From JAGNZR01 sp051659505 (GTDB taxonomy: Bacteria > Fusobacteriota > Fusobacteriia > Fusobacteriales > Fusobacteriaceae), in NCBI GenBank assembly GCA_051659505.1, contig JBOFOQ010000026.1, positions 1-14,165 of the forward strand: 14,165 nucleotides of DNA, in the 5' to 3' direction. Under the pieces are notes generated by a model. That model was given only the letters and a program-made list of their open reading frames with translations. It did not search any database and had not been told where the DNA came from. Shown piece by piece: positions 1 to 7,469 of this stretch. Made by a program: the position numbers and the translations under genes. How positions within the stretch are numbered: position 1 is the stretch's first letter; every line of letters starts with the position of its first letter.

Positions 1-1
1 A

Positions 2-310
2 AATATAAAAAATGCTACAACACAAGATTTTAACAACGATTCTTATGGAGGTAAATTTGGTTCTGCTATGGGGGTTTATAATAATGCTTTAGAAACTGCT
101 TTTAAAAAGGGTAAAGATGGGTTTATTGCTAAAAGGATAGCTGACCCAATACAAAATCAAACAAATTTAGTAATATTTGAACCAGAACAAATTCATATAC
201 TAGGAAATAAAAAAGATATAGAAAAGTTTAAAGAGTTTGTTTTAAATAATAATAATAAACTAAAATTAAAAACACCAGATAATGAAATTGATACAAAAAA
301 TAATTGTTAA
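2..310 (+). CDS. C-terminal part of a phage protein, possibly ADP-ribosyltransferase-type polyvalent domain (5' end outside window)
   Basis: The reading frame is open from base 2 of the window and ends at TAA 308-310, so this is the last ~102 residues of a longer protein. An internal ATG at 68 exists, but the upstream sequence reads through without a stop and looks coding. The visible part contains DGFIAKRIADP, then VIFEPEQIHILG, then a helix-like KKDIEKFKEFV. From family knowledge, a 'DGVI ... D ... VxFxPxQI' ending is typical of ART-type domains at the end of large phage polyvalent or virion proteins. The catalytic residues would lie upstream and cannot be checked. The polar Asn/Lys-rich tail is probably disordered. 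It lies 10 nt upstream of the 1551-residue gene on the same strand, so both probably belong to a late operon. The coding call is confident; the ART assignment is tentative. Confidence 0.6.
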   Translation, partial: NIKNATTQDFNNDSYGGKFGSAMGVYNNALETAFKKGKDGFIAKRIADPIQNQTNLVIFEPEQIHILGNKKDIEKFKEFVLNNNNKLKLKTPDNEIDTKNNC

Positions 311-320
311 AAAATAAAAC

Positions 321-3300
321 ATGGATTGTTATATACAAAAATTTAGAGAGAAGTTTAATATACCAGAAAATGAAGATATAGTAAACCTAAGTAAATATTC
401 TACAGAGGATGCAATGGCTATTGAATCTCAAATGAAATTAATAAATAAAAGAGCAGCAGAAGAAGGTTATTCTAATACTTTAATAAGTATTAACAAAGGA
501 AATCTATACATATATAAAGATAATATATCAAAATTTGATAGTTTCTTAGAGGCTAAAAATAAAGATTATTCAGATGATTTAGGTAAGTATGAAGAATTAA
601 GTGATATAGATTATTCTATTGAAGGCAGAGAGCACATTTTTAGTGTAATAGATTTTAGTGAAATAGATGATAGTGATGAAATTACAGATAGTTCAAATTT
701 ATTGGAGTGGAAAAAAAATAGATTTGAACTTAGAGAAAAATTAGAAAAAGCAGCCAGAAAAGCTATTACACTAAATGAAAAAGTAAAAGCAGCTAAAATT
801 AATGTTACAATTAAAGAAATAACAAAACAACTAGAAAAGTTAGATGAAACAGACCCTTATTTAGTTTTTGATAGTAGTGTAAGAGAAGCGAATAAAATAA
901 CTGACTTTTTGGACACAGCTTTGCTTTTGTCTATAGAAAATAATCCAGATGTTGTAATAAATATGGCAACTGAAATTGAGTGTAATCAAGTAAGACAGAG
1001 AATAGAAGATTTAGAAACCTTTTTTACAGCTAAAGATAAAAATACAGGAGCTGTATATGCTTATTCAGAAATTGGAGACGCTGAGGTTAAAACTTCTGCT
1101 TTTTTCTTTGATTTCAGTAAAGGTTTAGATGAAAATAAATGTGCTGAAATAAGAGATAAAACAATTGCTTTAAGACACAAATTTGATAGGGTACAAGTAA
1201 AAATAATGCAAGGTTTATTATTAAATGATAGTCTTGTGAAACATAATTTTGAGAGACTAACTCAAGAACAAAAAAAAGAAATCTTAGACGATATTGCTAA
1301 AGGTAATATTGATATTGATGCTCTATCTATGATGTTTTTGGGAGCTAAGGCTGGTGGTGGACCTTTAGGTTCTATTTTAGCAAGTGTAAGAGATGAACAA
1401 TTAAATAAAGAACATGGTCAAACTTTAGGTAATTTACAAAGATTACTTAATGCTTGGAAAGAAATGGGAACAGGATATGATTATTTAAAATTATTAAGAA
1501 AAGATAGATTTGGTGTAATGACTAATTCTCTTATTTCTAGGTATTCAGGTAGTTTTGTTAAAAAAATTGAAGATATAGGAAAACTAAGAGGGTTTTTTTA
1601 TGCAAATGGACAAAGGATAGAAGACTATAAAAAATATATGGATTCTTTAAAAGAAAATTTTGATTTTATAGAACCTCAAAAAATTAAAAGTATTATTAAA
1701 AAATATAAGAATAATACTAAAATAGGGCAATATTTTAATGTAGAAGATAATAAGCTTGACGCTTATGAAAAAGAATTAAGAAAAGTATTAGGGAATACAA
1801 TGTATGAAATAGAAGTTGAAAAAGTTGAAAAACAAATTGAAGAATACCTTGATGCAATAGATTCAAAAATATTTACAGATGAACAAGCAGACCAAAAAAA
1901 CCCTTTTGAATTTGTAAATAAATTTTATTCTGATAATTATAATACACCAAACCCTAATACAACAAACTACTATGAATCTACTTTTAATAGATACATACCT
2001 AAATTAAATAAGAAACATTTATATAATGAGAATTTCTCTGATATTGAAAAAGGAGAAAAAGGCAGAGCAATGATGGATTTTTATAAAAATGCTTATGTTT
2101 TAATAAATGAGTATGCAAACCCTGTTTTAAAATCAGAAGGGTACGGATTAAATTTTTTAGAACTAGCAACTTATGAAGATACATTACAGCGAGAAGTAAC
2201 TAAAGATTTAAGTGTTTTAGGTTATACCACTAGTTTTGTAAAAGATATGTGGTCTGAAACTACTAAAAAATATTTTTCAAGTGATAATACAGAGCCCGAA
2301 AAAGAAAAAAAACTACAAATAAGATATTCTGGTTATGGTAAAAAAGAGGTAGCAGCCATAAGTCAAATTTATGCAAATAAAACATTAAAAGAGTTAGAAA
2401 ATATTGCATTTCAAAAATTTGGATTTATTCCTGAAATGGAAGAAGAAGAATATAAAGAAGACTTTAAAAAACAATTAGCTAAATCTTTAGCTCAACATGA
2501 AATAAATAAAACAATTTCAAAAGACATTTTTGAATCTATTAAAAATACTGTACTGTTAGTTAATGAAATAAGTGCAAGAAGAACTGCTATAGGAACTTTA
2601 GATGCTATTAAAACTTACCTTGCAGTTATGAGAAAAGGAGAGAGTGAAAATCTTGTAGATGATAAAAATTTATCTAATATAACAAATTTTATTGATGTTT
2701 GGAGTTCAGCTAACTTATATGGTGTAAGATACCCTAAAGATTACAAAAAAGGAGCAATAGAAGGAGGAAGAAGTGGTGGTTTTATGCACAAAAAGATACC
2801 TTTTTTAGGTAAAAGCAGAACAAGCGCAGAGAAAGAGCTTAAAGCTATATTAGAAGAAGAAAAACAAAATTTAACTGATGAAAGTATTTATAATTTTGTT
2901 TATAATGATATAAAATATTCAACTAAAGGTAGGGATTATACAAAAAAAATTAATGGCAAAACTGTAGCAATAGAAAAAAAAGAAATAAGTGAGTTATATA
3001 TAAATTATTTAGATGGAAGACTAAAAAGTTTAGGTCAAGATGTAACAGTAGGTTCTCTCCTTATGGGAATGCTGCAATCTATAGTACAAAAGGCACTAGC
3101 TTTTAACCCTAGAAGTGGTTTTAGAAACAGAATACAAGGGATAACACAAAATCTAGCTGTGGCTAATGGAGAAAGATACGGATTTGATTTAAATCATTAC
3201 AACGCAGCTAATAGGCTTTTAAGAGGCACTAATACAAGAAAATATTTTTTAAATGGACAATTTAAAAATTCAAAAAGAGGACAAGCTGTTGAAACTTTAA

Positions 3301-4976
3301 AACAATTTCAATTTGGTTTAAATTTACAACAGAACAGAGCAGATGATTTAGTTGTTGAAGGAGATTATGGAGGAAAAAATATGAATTGGTTAAAGAATGC
3401 CGCAACTAGGGTTAAGAATTTCTCTATGGATTTTTCTGTAAATAATCCAGAATGGCATAATCAGTCAGAATTAACTGTTTCTTTAATGCAAATAACAATG
3501 GTTAAAGATGTTAATGGTGTAGAACATCCCTTATATAATGGAGAAACTCAAGAATTTATATATAAACCTGGAACTTTAGAATTAAGAGAGGGATTCGATA
3601 CCCAAGATAATAGAGATATGTGGGTTCACTTTAAAGAAACCAAAGATGGAAAAAAAGATTCTATAATATTTATTGCACAAACAAAAACTGCTATACAACA
3701 AACTCAAGGCAATTATGCTTCAAATGATATTATACTAATTCAAAGTAGTCAAATAGGAAAATTATTGACTATGTATATGAGATACTTTTTTGAGAATACT
3801 AATATGCAATGGGGAACTCAAAAATATAGCTTTCAAACTGGAGAATGGAATGTAAAAGGAAGAAAAATATACCTATTAGGACATGCTCCAACAACAATGG
3901 TATATTTAGCTGGCTCTTATGGAATGAAATTAGTAGGGGGTCTTTCTTTACTTCTTACAGGTGGTTTAGCCTCTGTTGTAATGACTACAGCTTTTGCTGT
4001 TCCTGCTGTAATTACTACAATTCTAGGAAGTACTCTTTTGTATATGAAAAAAGACCAAATAAAACAAATGAAATGGAGTAAAGAAGAAGGTTTATTAGCT
4101 TGTGATTTTGCTCAAGAAGCCATATTATTAACAGGAAGAAGGTTTGCTTCTTTTTTATCATTTAATAATGAAACCTTTAAAGCTGAAAAAATTAAAGAAA
4201 TACAACAAAGATTTGCTAAGAGAAATTTAACTGAAAAAGAAAGACAAAGATTATCAGAATCTGCTCAAGATTTAGCTAGCAAAATATTTTATTATTCTAC
4301 AATGTCTATTGGAGCTTTACTTTTACAATCAGCTTATATTCTTTTATTTGGAAGTGCAGATGATGATGAAGATGACACATTAGCTGAAAGAAACTTAAAA
4401 AAGATTATTGATATTGAAGGGAGAATAAATGCTATAATTAATGACAGAAACACTATAACAGAAGATTTAGATAAATACTTTAATCCTAGTGCCATGACAG
4501 ATACTGCTGGTATGTTAGCTTTTTATAATACAGTTAAAAGGTCAAGAGAATTTTTTATGAACCCTGATAAATGGGAAGCTTCTGGTTTTATTACAAATAA
4601 CCCTTTTATATCATTTCCTAATCAAATAGTTAATACTTTAATGAATGATGATAAAGGACCATTAAAAGATGCTAGAATATGGTCAGGAAAAGATGCTATA
4701 GATGATGAAATAGTTGAGATATTAAAACCTACTGAATATAATTATAAAGAGAGTTTAAAAATACAAACAAGGCGAATAAGAAGGTTAGCAACTGAATTTT
4801 ATGAAGAAAAATATGATAATGAAAATATAAAAGCTTCTGAATACGATAAGAAGGTAAAAAAATCAGTAAGTGAGTTTATGAAACCTATGCGAAAAGGTAA
4901 GAATGAGACTTATGAAAAGAAGTATAAAAACATTGATTGGGAAAAACAAGAAGAAAGATTAAAAAACTTAAAGTAA
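321..4976 (+). CDS. 1551-residue phage protein, probable large virion-associated or polyvalent protein
   Basis: Starts at ATG 321 after an A-rich leader and ends with TAA just before a terminator. It is the last gene of the + strand module. Most of the first ~900 residues are charged and helix-rich with no enzyme signature I recognise. Around residues 926-950 there is 'KALAFNPRSGFRNRIQG', which resembles an 'NPxSxxxNxxQG' element seen in very large phage proteins. Residues ~1205-1240 are strongly hydrophobic (LSLLLTGGLASVVMTTAF and onward, ending LLYM), and a second hydrophobic segment at ~1325-1345 precedes an acidic DDDEDD run. Late hydrophobic segments in an otherwise soluble giant protein would fit an internal virion protein injected with the DNA, but this is inference. 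I saw no DxDGD RNA-polymerase motif, no lysozyme motif and no helicase motifs. The C-terminal ~100 residues are very basic. Coding status is certain; function is unknown. Confidence 0.85.
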   Translation: MDCYIQKFREKFNIPENEDIVNLSKYSTEDAMAIESQMKLINKRAAEEGYSNTLISINKGNLYIYKDNISKFDSFLEAKNKDYSDDLGKYEELSDIDYSIEGREHIFSVIDFSEIDDSDEITDSSNLLEWKKNRFELREKLEKAARKAITLNEKVKAAKINVTIKEITKQLEKLDETDPYLVFDSSVREANKITDFLDTALLLSIENNPDVVINMATEIECNQVRQRIEDLETFFTAKDKNTGAVYAYSEIGDAEVKTSAFFFDFSKGLDENKCAEIRDKTIALRHKFDRVQVKIMQGLLLNDSLVKHNFERLTQEQKKEILDDIAKGNIDIDALSMMFLGAKAGGGPLGSILASVRDEQLNKEHGQTLGNLQRLLNAWKEMGTGYDYLKLLRKDRFGVMTNSLISRYSGSFVKKIEDIGKLRGFFYANGQRIEDYKKYMDSLKENFDFIEPQKIKSIIKKYKNNTKIGQYFNVEDNKLDAYEKELRKVLGNTMYEIEVEKVEKQIEEYLDAIDSKIFTDEQADQKNPFEFVNKFYSDNYNTPNPNTTNYYESTFNRYIPKLNKKHLYNENFSDIEKGEKGRAMMDFYKNAYVLINEYANPVLKSEGYGLNFLELATYEDTLQREVTKDLSVLGYTTSFVKDMWSETTKKYFSSDNTEPEKEKKLQIRYSGYGKKEVAAISQIYANKTLKELENIAFQKFGFIPEMEEEEYKEDFKKQLAKSLAQHEINKTISKDIFESIKNTVLLVNEISARRTAIGTLDAIKTYLAVMRKGESENLVDDKNLSNITNFIDVWSSANLYGVRYPKDYKKGAIEGGRSGGFMHKKIPFLGKSRTSAEKELKAILEEEKQNLTDESIYNFVYNDIKYSTKGRDYTKKINGKTVAIEKKEISELYINYLDGRLKSLGQDVTVGSLLMGMLQSIVQKALAFNPRSGFRNRIQGITQNLAVANGERYGFDLNHYNAANRLLRGTNTRKYFLNGQFKNSKRGQAVETLKQFQFGLNLQQNRADDLVVEGDYGGKNMNWLKNAATRVKNFSMDFSVNNPEWHNQSELTVSLMQITMVKDVNGVEHPLYNGETQEFIYKPGTLELREGFDTQDNRDMWVHFKETKDGKKDSIIFIAQTKTAIQQTQGNYASNDIILIQSSQIGKLLTMYMRYFFENTNMQWGTQKYSFQTGEWNVKGRKIYLLGHAPTTMVYLAGSYGMKLVGGLSLLLTGGLASVVMTTAFAVPAVITTILGSTLLYMKKDQIKQMKWSKEEGLLACDFAQEAILLTGRRFASFLSFNNETFKAEKIKEIQQRFAKRNLTEKERQRLSESAQDLASKIFYYSTMSIGALLLQSAYILLFGSADDDEDDTLAERNLKKIIDIEGRINAIINDRNTITEDLDKYFNPSAMTDTAGMLAFYNTVKRSREFFMNPDKWEASGFITNNPFISFPNQIVNTLMNDDKGPLKDARIWSGKDAIDDEIVEILKPTEYNYKESLKIQTRRIRRLATEFYEEKYDNENIKASEYDKKVKKSVSEFMKPMRKGKNETYEKKYKNIDWEKQEERLKNLK

Positions 4977-4979
4977 AAG

Positions 4980-5008
4980 AAAAAGCCTCTATAATTTAGA
5001 GGCTTTTT
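4980..5008. terminator. Bidirectional intrinsic terminator between convergent modules
   Basis: A perfect 12-bp inverted repeat (AAAAAGCCTCTA at 4980-4991 and TAGAGGCTTTTT at 4997-5008) closes a 5-nt loop. The GC-richer core is flanked by an A-run on one side and a T-run on the other, so it works as a Rho-independent terminator on both strands. It starts 3 nt after the stop of the + strand giant gene and lies 4 nt beyond the stop of the - strand gene at 5013-5303, exactly where two converging transcripts need to end. Confidence 0.93.
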
Positions 5009-5012
5009 ATTT

Positions 5013-5303
5013 TTATTCAACCCATCGTTTTAATGCTCTTTCATCTGTAGTTTCTGTTTCAAGAGGTTGACTTAACCTTTTTAAATGTATAAACTTATTA
5101 TATTTAATAGTATAAAATATTTCTTCCTCTGTAATAGATGAAAGAGTAAATCCTTCTTCTATTTTTTCAGATAATATTTTTGCAAGAGTTATAAAAGTTA
5201 AATCTCTTATTTCTTTTGTATTAAAAATAATAAATTCATAATAGAAGTTTTCATCAAGAGAACTGTACACTATCTTTTTTATTGTATATATTTTATTACA
5301 CAT
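5013..5303 (-). CDS. Small hypothetical protein (96 aa)
   Basis: The frame extends to a TTG at 5309, but ATG at 5303 gives MCNKIYTI and is the more likely start. It ends at TAA 5013-5015, next to the shared terminator. The sequence alternates beta-like stretches (FYYEFIIFN, EIFYTIKY) with an amphipathic helix (LAKILSEKIEEG), giving a small mixed alpha/beta protein with no signal peptide or membrane segment. I do not recognise a family. It is the last gene of the - strand modules and is separated from rtcB upstream by ~170 nt of possibly structured sequence, so it may have its own promoter or be co-transcribed with rtcB. Confidence 0.7.
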   Translation of the reverse strand: MCNKIYTIKKIVYSSLDENFYYEFIIFNTKEIRDLTFITLAKILSEKIEEGFTLSSITEEEIFYTIKYNKFIHLKRLSQPLETETTDERALKRWVE

Positions 5304-5475
5304 TTTCAAATTGTTTTAAGGGTTTATTTTCTTTGTAGAGCTACCTTTAACTCTACGTGGACATATTAGATTTTTATTTATTTAACTGAACAAGTATTCA
5401 GAATTATAGTGTCTTACCACCTAGCTAAGTTTGTCTTTATTTCAACTCGGATACGGTTTTTATTTAATTACATAA
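5304..5475 (-). other. Intergenic region with three hairpins, possible structured RNA
   Basis: This is the longest gene-free stretch of the - strand module. No ORF of useful length is seen on either strand. Three short inverted repeats occur in tandem, read on the - strand: CTTA-N9-TAAG (5429-5413, loop containing AGGTGG), CTGAA-N6-TTCAG (5401-5386) and GTAGAG-N10-CTCTAC (5356-5335). The sequence is locally less A/T-rich than other spacers. The GAGTTAAAGGTAGCTC part resembles a tRNA D-arm (GAGT/GCTC with a GG-containing loop), and CTAGGTGGTAAG is also D-arm-like, but I could not close an acceptor or T arm around either. A leader RNA, a small ncRNA or tRNA remnants are possible. None has a T-tract of a clear terminator. 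Confidence 0.35.
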
Positions 5476-6663
5476 CTAATTTATTGCTTTAAAATTATAT
5501 ACAGGAACTAATATATCTACTACTTCTGCTGTATCTTTAATTGCTTCTATAATTGATTGCATATCTCTATAAGCTCCAGGGGCTTCATCTAGGGTTTCTT
5601 TTACAATTGTTGATGAATATACTTCATTTTTGATTTCTAAGTAATTATTAAGGTCTAAATCTTTTTTAGCTTGTGTTCTTGACATTAACCTTCCAGCTCC
5701 ATGAGGTGCTGAAAGATTCCAATCAGGATTACCTTTGCCAATACAAAGAAGAGAACCTTCTTTCATATTAATAGGTATAATAAATCTTTGGTTTTTTCTA
5801 GCTGATATAGCACCTTTTCTAGCTATCATAAAATCATCTACATAATTATGTGCAGTATTAAAAACTGTTGCCTTACTATTTAAATGTTCAATTATACTAC
5901 TTATAATAAAGAATCTATTATTACAGGCATACCTCTCTGCAAATTGTATATCATGTACATATTCTAACATATCTTTTCCTGATAAATAAGGAATAAAAGG
6001 TTCTTTTTCAGAATTTAATCTTTTTATTGTTTCTTCAATTTCACTTTCTCTACCATCTTTTTTTAATTCTTCTATTACAATTTTTGTTTTATCATAATGT
6101 GTTGAAGAACAAGCATGAATAGCTTTGTTTTGATAATAATCACAAATTTGTTTACCAAATTTTCTACTTCCAGAATGAACAACTAAAAAATATCTTTCTG
6201 AGCCTTTTAATTTTGAAATCTCTATAAAATGATTACCACCACCTAAAGTTCCTAATGATTTTGCGGCATTATCTAAATCAATATAATCTATACAATATAA
6301 TGGTACTGCACCATAATTTCTTCCATATCCTTTTACAATATTCATTGCTAAATCTGAAGGTTGTTCATGTATATTTCTTCCAGAGGGTATGTGTTTTTTA
6401 ATGTAATTATCCAATTTTTGAAAGTCGATATTTTTTACATTAAGTTCACAATAAGACACACCACATCCAATATCTACTCCTACTAAACTTGGAGTTACTT
6501 TATCTGTTAATTGTATAGTAGTTCCTATTACACAATCTTTTCCAGCATGTGCATCAGGCATTATTCTAATCTTATTATCCTTATAAATACCTTTACCTAA
6601 TTCTTCTATTTGTTGTTTTGCTGTCTCTTCTAAAGAAGTACAAAATATTTTTATATTGCTCAT
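5476..6663 (-). CDS. rtcB: RtcB-family RNA ligase (3'-phosphate/5'-OH)
   Basis: RtcB joins RNA 3'-phosphate or 2',3'-cyclic phosphate ends to 5'-hydroxyl ends using GTP and Mn2+. Numbering from ATG 6663 (395 aa), the family motifs are present in order: MPDAHAGK (35-42), GVDIGCGV with metal ligands D64 and C67, GGGNHFIE with N144/H145, VVHSGSR with H163, TAHNYVDD with H272, and HGAGRLMSR with H321, the expected guanylylated histidine. The frame extends upstream to a TTG at 6696, but that lies inside the tRNA-shaped element and adds a lysine/asparagine-rich leader. MSNIKIF at 6663 matches the family's usual N-terminus. Length is close to the ~400 aa of bacterial RtcB. All catalytic residues are intact, so it is probably active. 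In phages RtcB is plausibly used to repair tRNAs cut by host anticodon nucleases or toxins; that role is inference. No Archease gene is visible in the window. Confidence 0.96.
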   Translation of the reverse strand: MSNIKIFCTSLEETAKQQIEELGKGIYKDNKIRIMPDAHAGKDCVIGTTIQLTDKVTPSLVGVDIGCGVSYCELNVKNIDFQKLDNYIKKHIPSGRNIHEQPSDLAMNIVKGYGRNYGAVPLYCIDYIDLDNAAKSLGTLGGGNHFIEISKLKGSERYFLVVHSGSRKFGKQICDYYQNKAIHACSSTHYDKTKIVIEELKKDGRESEIEETIKRLNSEKEPFIPYLSGKDMLEYVHDIQFAERYACNNRFFIISSIIEHLNSKATVFNTAHNYVDDFMIARKGAISARKNQRFIIPINMKEGSLLCIGKGNPDWNLSAPHGAGRLMSRTQAKKDLDLNNYLEIKNEVYSSTIVKETLDEAPGAYRDMQSIIEAIKDTAEVVDILVPVYNFKAIN

Positions 6664-6687
6664 ATTATTATTTTTTTTTTTTACTTG

Positions 6688-6759
6688 TATAGGCAAAAGG
6701 TTTTGCTCCTTTGTTTCTTTCTGTATTGTAAAGTGTTTTTTCTATTAAACTATGCCCAT
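6688..6759 (-). tRNA. tRNA-shaped element with non-canonical loops (degenerate tRNA or tRNA-like structure)
   Basis: Read on the - strand the 72 nt fold as: acceptor ATGGGCA paired with TGCCTAT (7 bp, one G-U); linker TA (T8); D stem GTTT/AAAC with an 8-nt loop AATAGAAA (A14 and A21 present); one nt; anticodon arm CTTTA-CAATACA-GAAAG (4 bp plus an A-G mismatch at 31-39, or a 9-nt loop); 4-nt variable region; T stem AAAGG/CCTTT with 7-nt loop AGCAAAA (C56, A58 present); discriminator A followed by CA. All spacings match a canonical tRNA. Departures are A at position 33 instead of U, AG instead of TT at 54-55, and a D loop without GG. Positions 34-36 read ATA, so normal decoding is doubtful. 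It lies 5 nt after the stop of the 69-aa gene and 24 nt before rtcB. A pseudo-tRNA, a decoy or a regulatory leader are the alternatives. Confidence 0.6.
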
Positions 6760-6764
6760 TATAA

Positions 6765-6974
6765 TTAATTTGTTTGGTAATCCACTAGTATTTCATAAAA
6801 TATATCATACCACATAAAACACTCATTTTGATATTCATCTTTTATCGTAACCTCATCTTCATTTTCGAGATATAAGTCTTTTAATTCAATATTATTATTA
6901 TTAGAAACTACCTTTTCTGAAAGAATAGTTGCTATTTCACACAAATTTATTCTTATTATTTGTGATTGTTCCAT
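6765..6974 (-). CDS. Small acidic hypothetical protein (69 aa)
   Basis: The ATG at 6974 overlaps the stop of the upstream 157-aa gene as TAATG, an arrangement typical of coupled translation. The product begins MEQSQIIRINLCEIATILSEK, an amphipathic helix after a short strand, and then is acidic (LENEDEVTIKDEY) with an aromatic end (MWYDIFYEI). No membrane segment, metal site or recognised family is seen. It ends 5 nt before the tRNA-shaped element. Its size and position suggest an accessory phage protein; I cannot assign a function. Confidence 0.65.
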   Translation of the reverse strand: MEQSQIIRINLCEIATILSEKVVSNNNNIELKDLYLENEDEVTIKDEYQNECFMWYDIFYEILVDYQTN

Positions 6975-7447
6975 TATTTTGATGTTTTAGTTATTTCTAA
7001 TAGCATGTCTAGTACTACTTTATTATCTTCTTCCCATTTACTAAAAACACCCTCTTCTTTAAGAATTTTTTCAAGTTCTTCAATTGTTTTACAAAAAAGT
7101 ATTTTTTCAAAAACACTACTTGAGACATTAAAAAAATCTGAAAAACAATAAGTTATTTTTTTATTTCTTAATTTTACTAATTCACTAAACACTCTTTGAA
7201 TACCCTTTTGAGGTTTCCCTTCTGTAGTAAAATGTCTCATTTTATAAATAGGTAATAAATAGGGATAATCTTTTAATGTTTTTAAAAATTCTTGTTTATT
7301 TTCTACATACTTCCAAACAAGAGAGTTATTTTCTACTCTTTCATAAAAATTAAAAGAAAAAAAATAATTAGTTTCCTCTCTCAAACCAAAAGAAAAATCA
7401 ATTCTTCCAGTTTCATCTGTTACATCTAGTTTTTTATATATATTCAT
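6974..7447 (-). CDS. Hypothetical protein (157 aa)
   Basis: Starts at ATG 7447 (MNIYKKLDVTDETG), 22 nt after the preceding stop, and ends overlapping the next start by one base (TAATG), so it is probably co-translated with the 69-aa gene. The first half is beta-like and aromatic (NYFFSFNFYERV, LVWKYVENK). The middle is basic (KMRHFTTEGKPQKGIQRVF, KLRNKKI). The C-terminal third is helical with a lysine/glutamate pattern (EKILFCKTIEELEKILKEEG). No signal peptide or transmembrane helix. I do not recognise a family or any catalytic motif. Confidence 0.7.
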   Translation of the reverse strand: MNIYKKLDVTDETGRIDFSFGLREETNYFFSFNFYERVENNSLVWKYVENKQEFLKTLKDYPYLLPIYKMRHFTTEGKPQKGIQRVFSELVKLRNKKITYCFSDFFNVSSSVFEKILFCKTIEELEKILKEEGVFSKWEEDNKVVLDMLLEITKTSK

Positions 7448-7469
7448 ATTTTTATTTTGTTTAATTTTT

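Noticed and set aside
5335..5430. A second complete tRNA in the spacer after rtcB
   Set aside because: D-arm-like pieces and a TTCTGAA sequence resembling an anticodon loop are present, but no 7-bp acceptor or 5-bp T stem with 7-nt loop could be closed in either strand at tRNA spacing.
5476..6696. Longer RtcB starting at TTG 6696
   Set aside because: The extension lies in the acceptor of the tRNA-shaped element and across the A12 run, and encodes a low-complexity leader absent from the family.
6688..6759. tRNA on the + strand from the same inverted repeats
   Set aside because: On the + strand the arm order gives a 5-bp/7-nt arm in the D position and a 4-bp/8-nt arm in the T position, with wrong linkers. 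Only the - strand gives canonical geometry.
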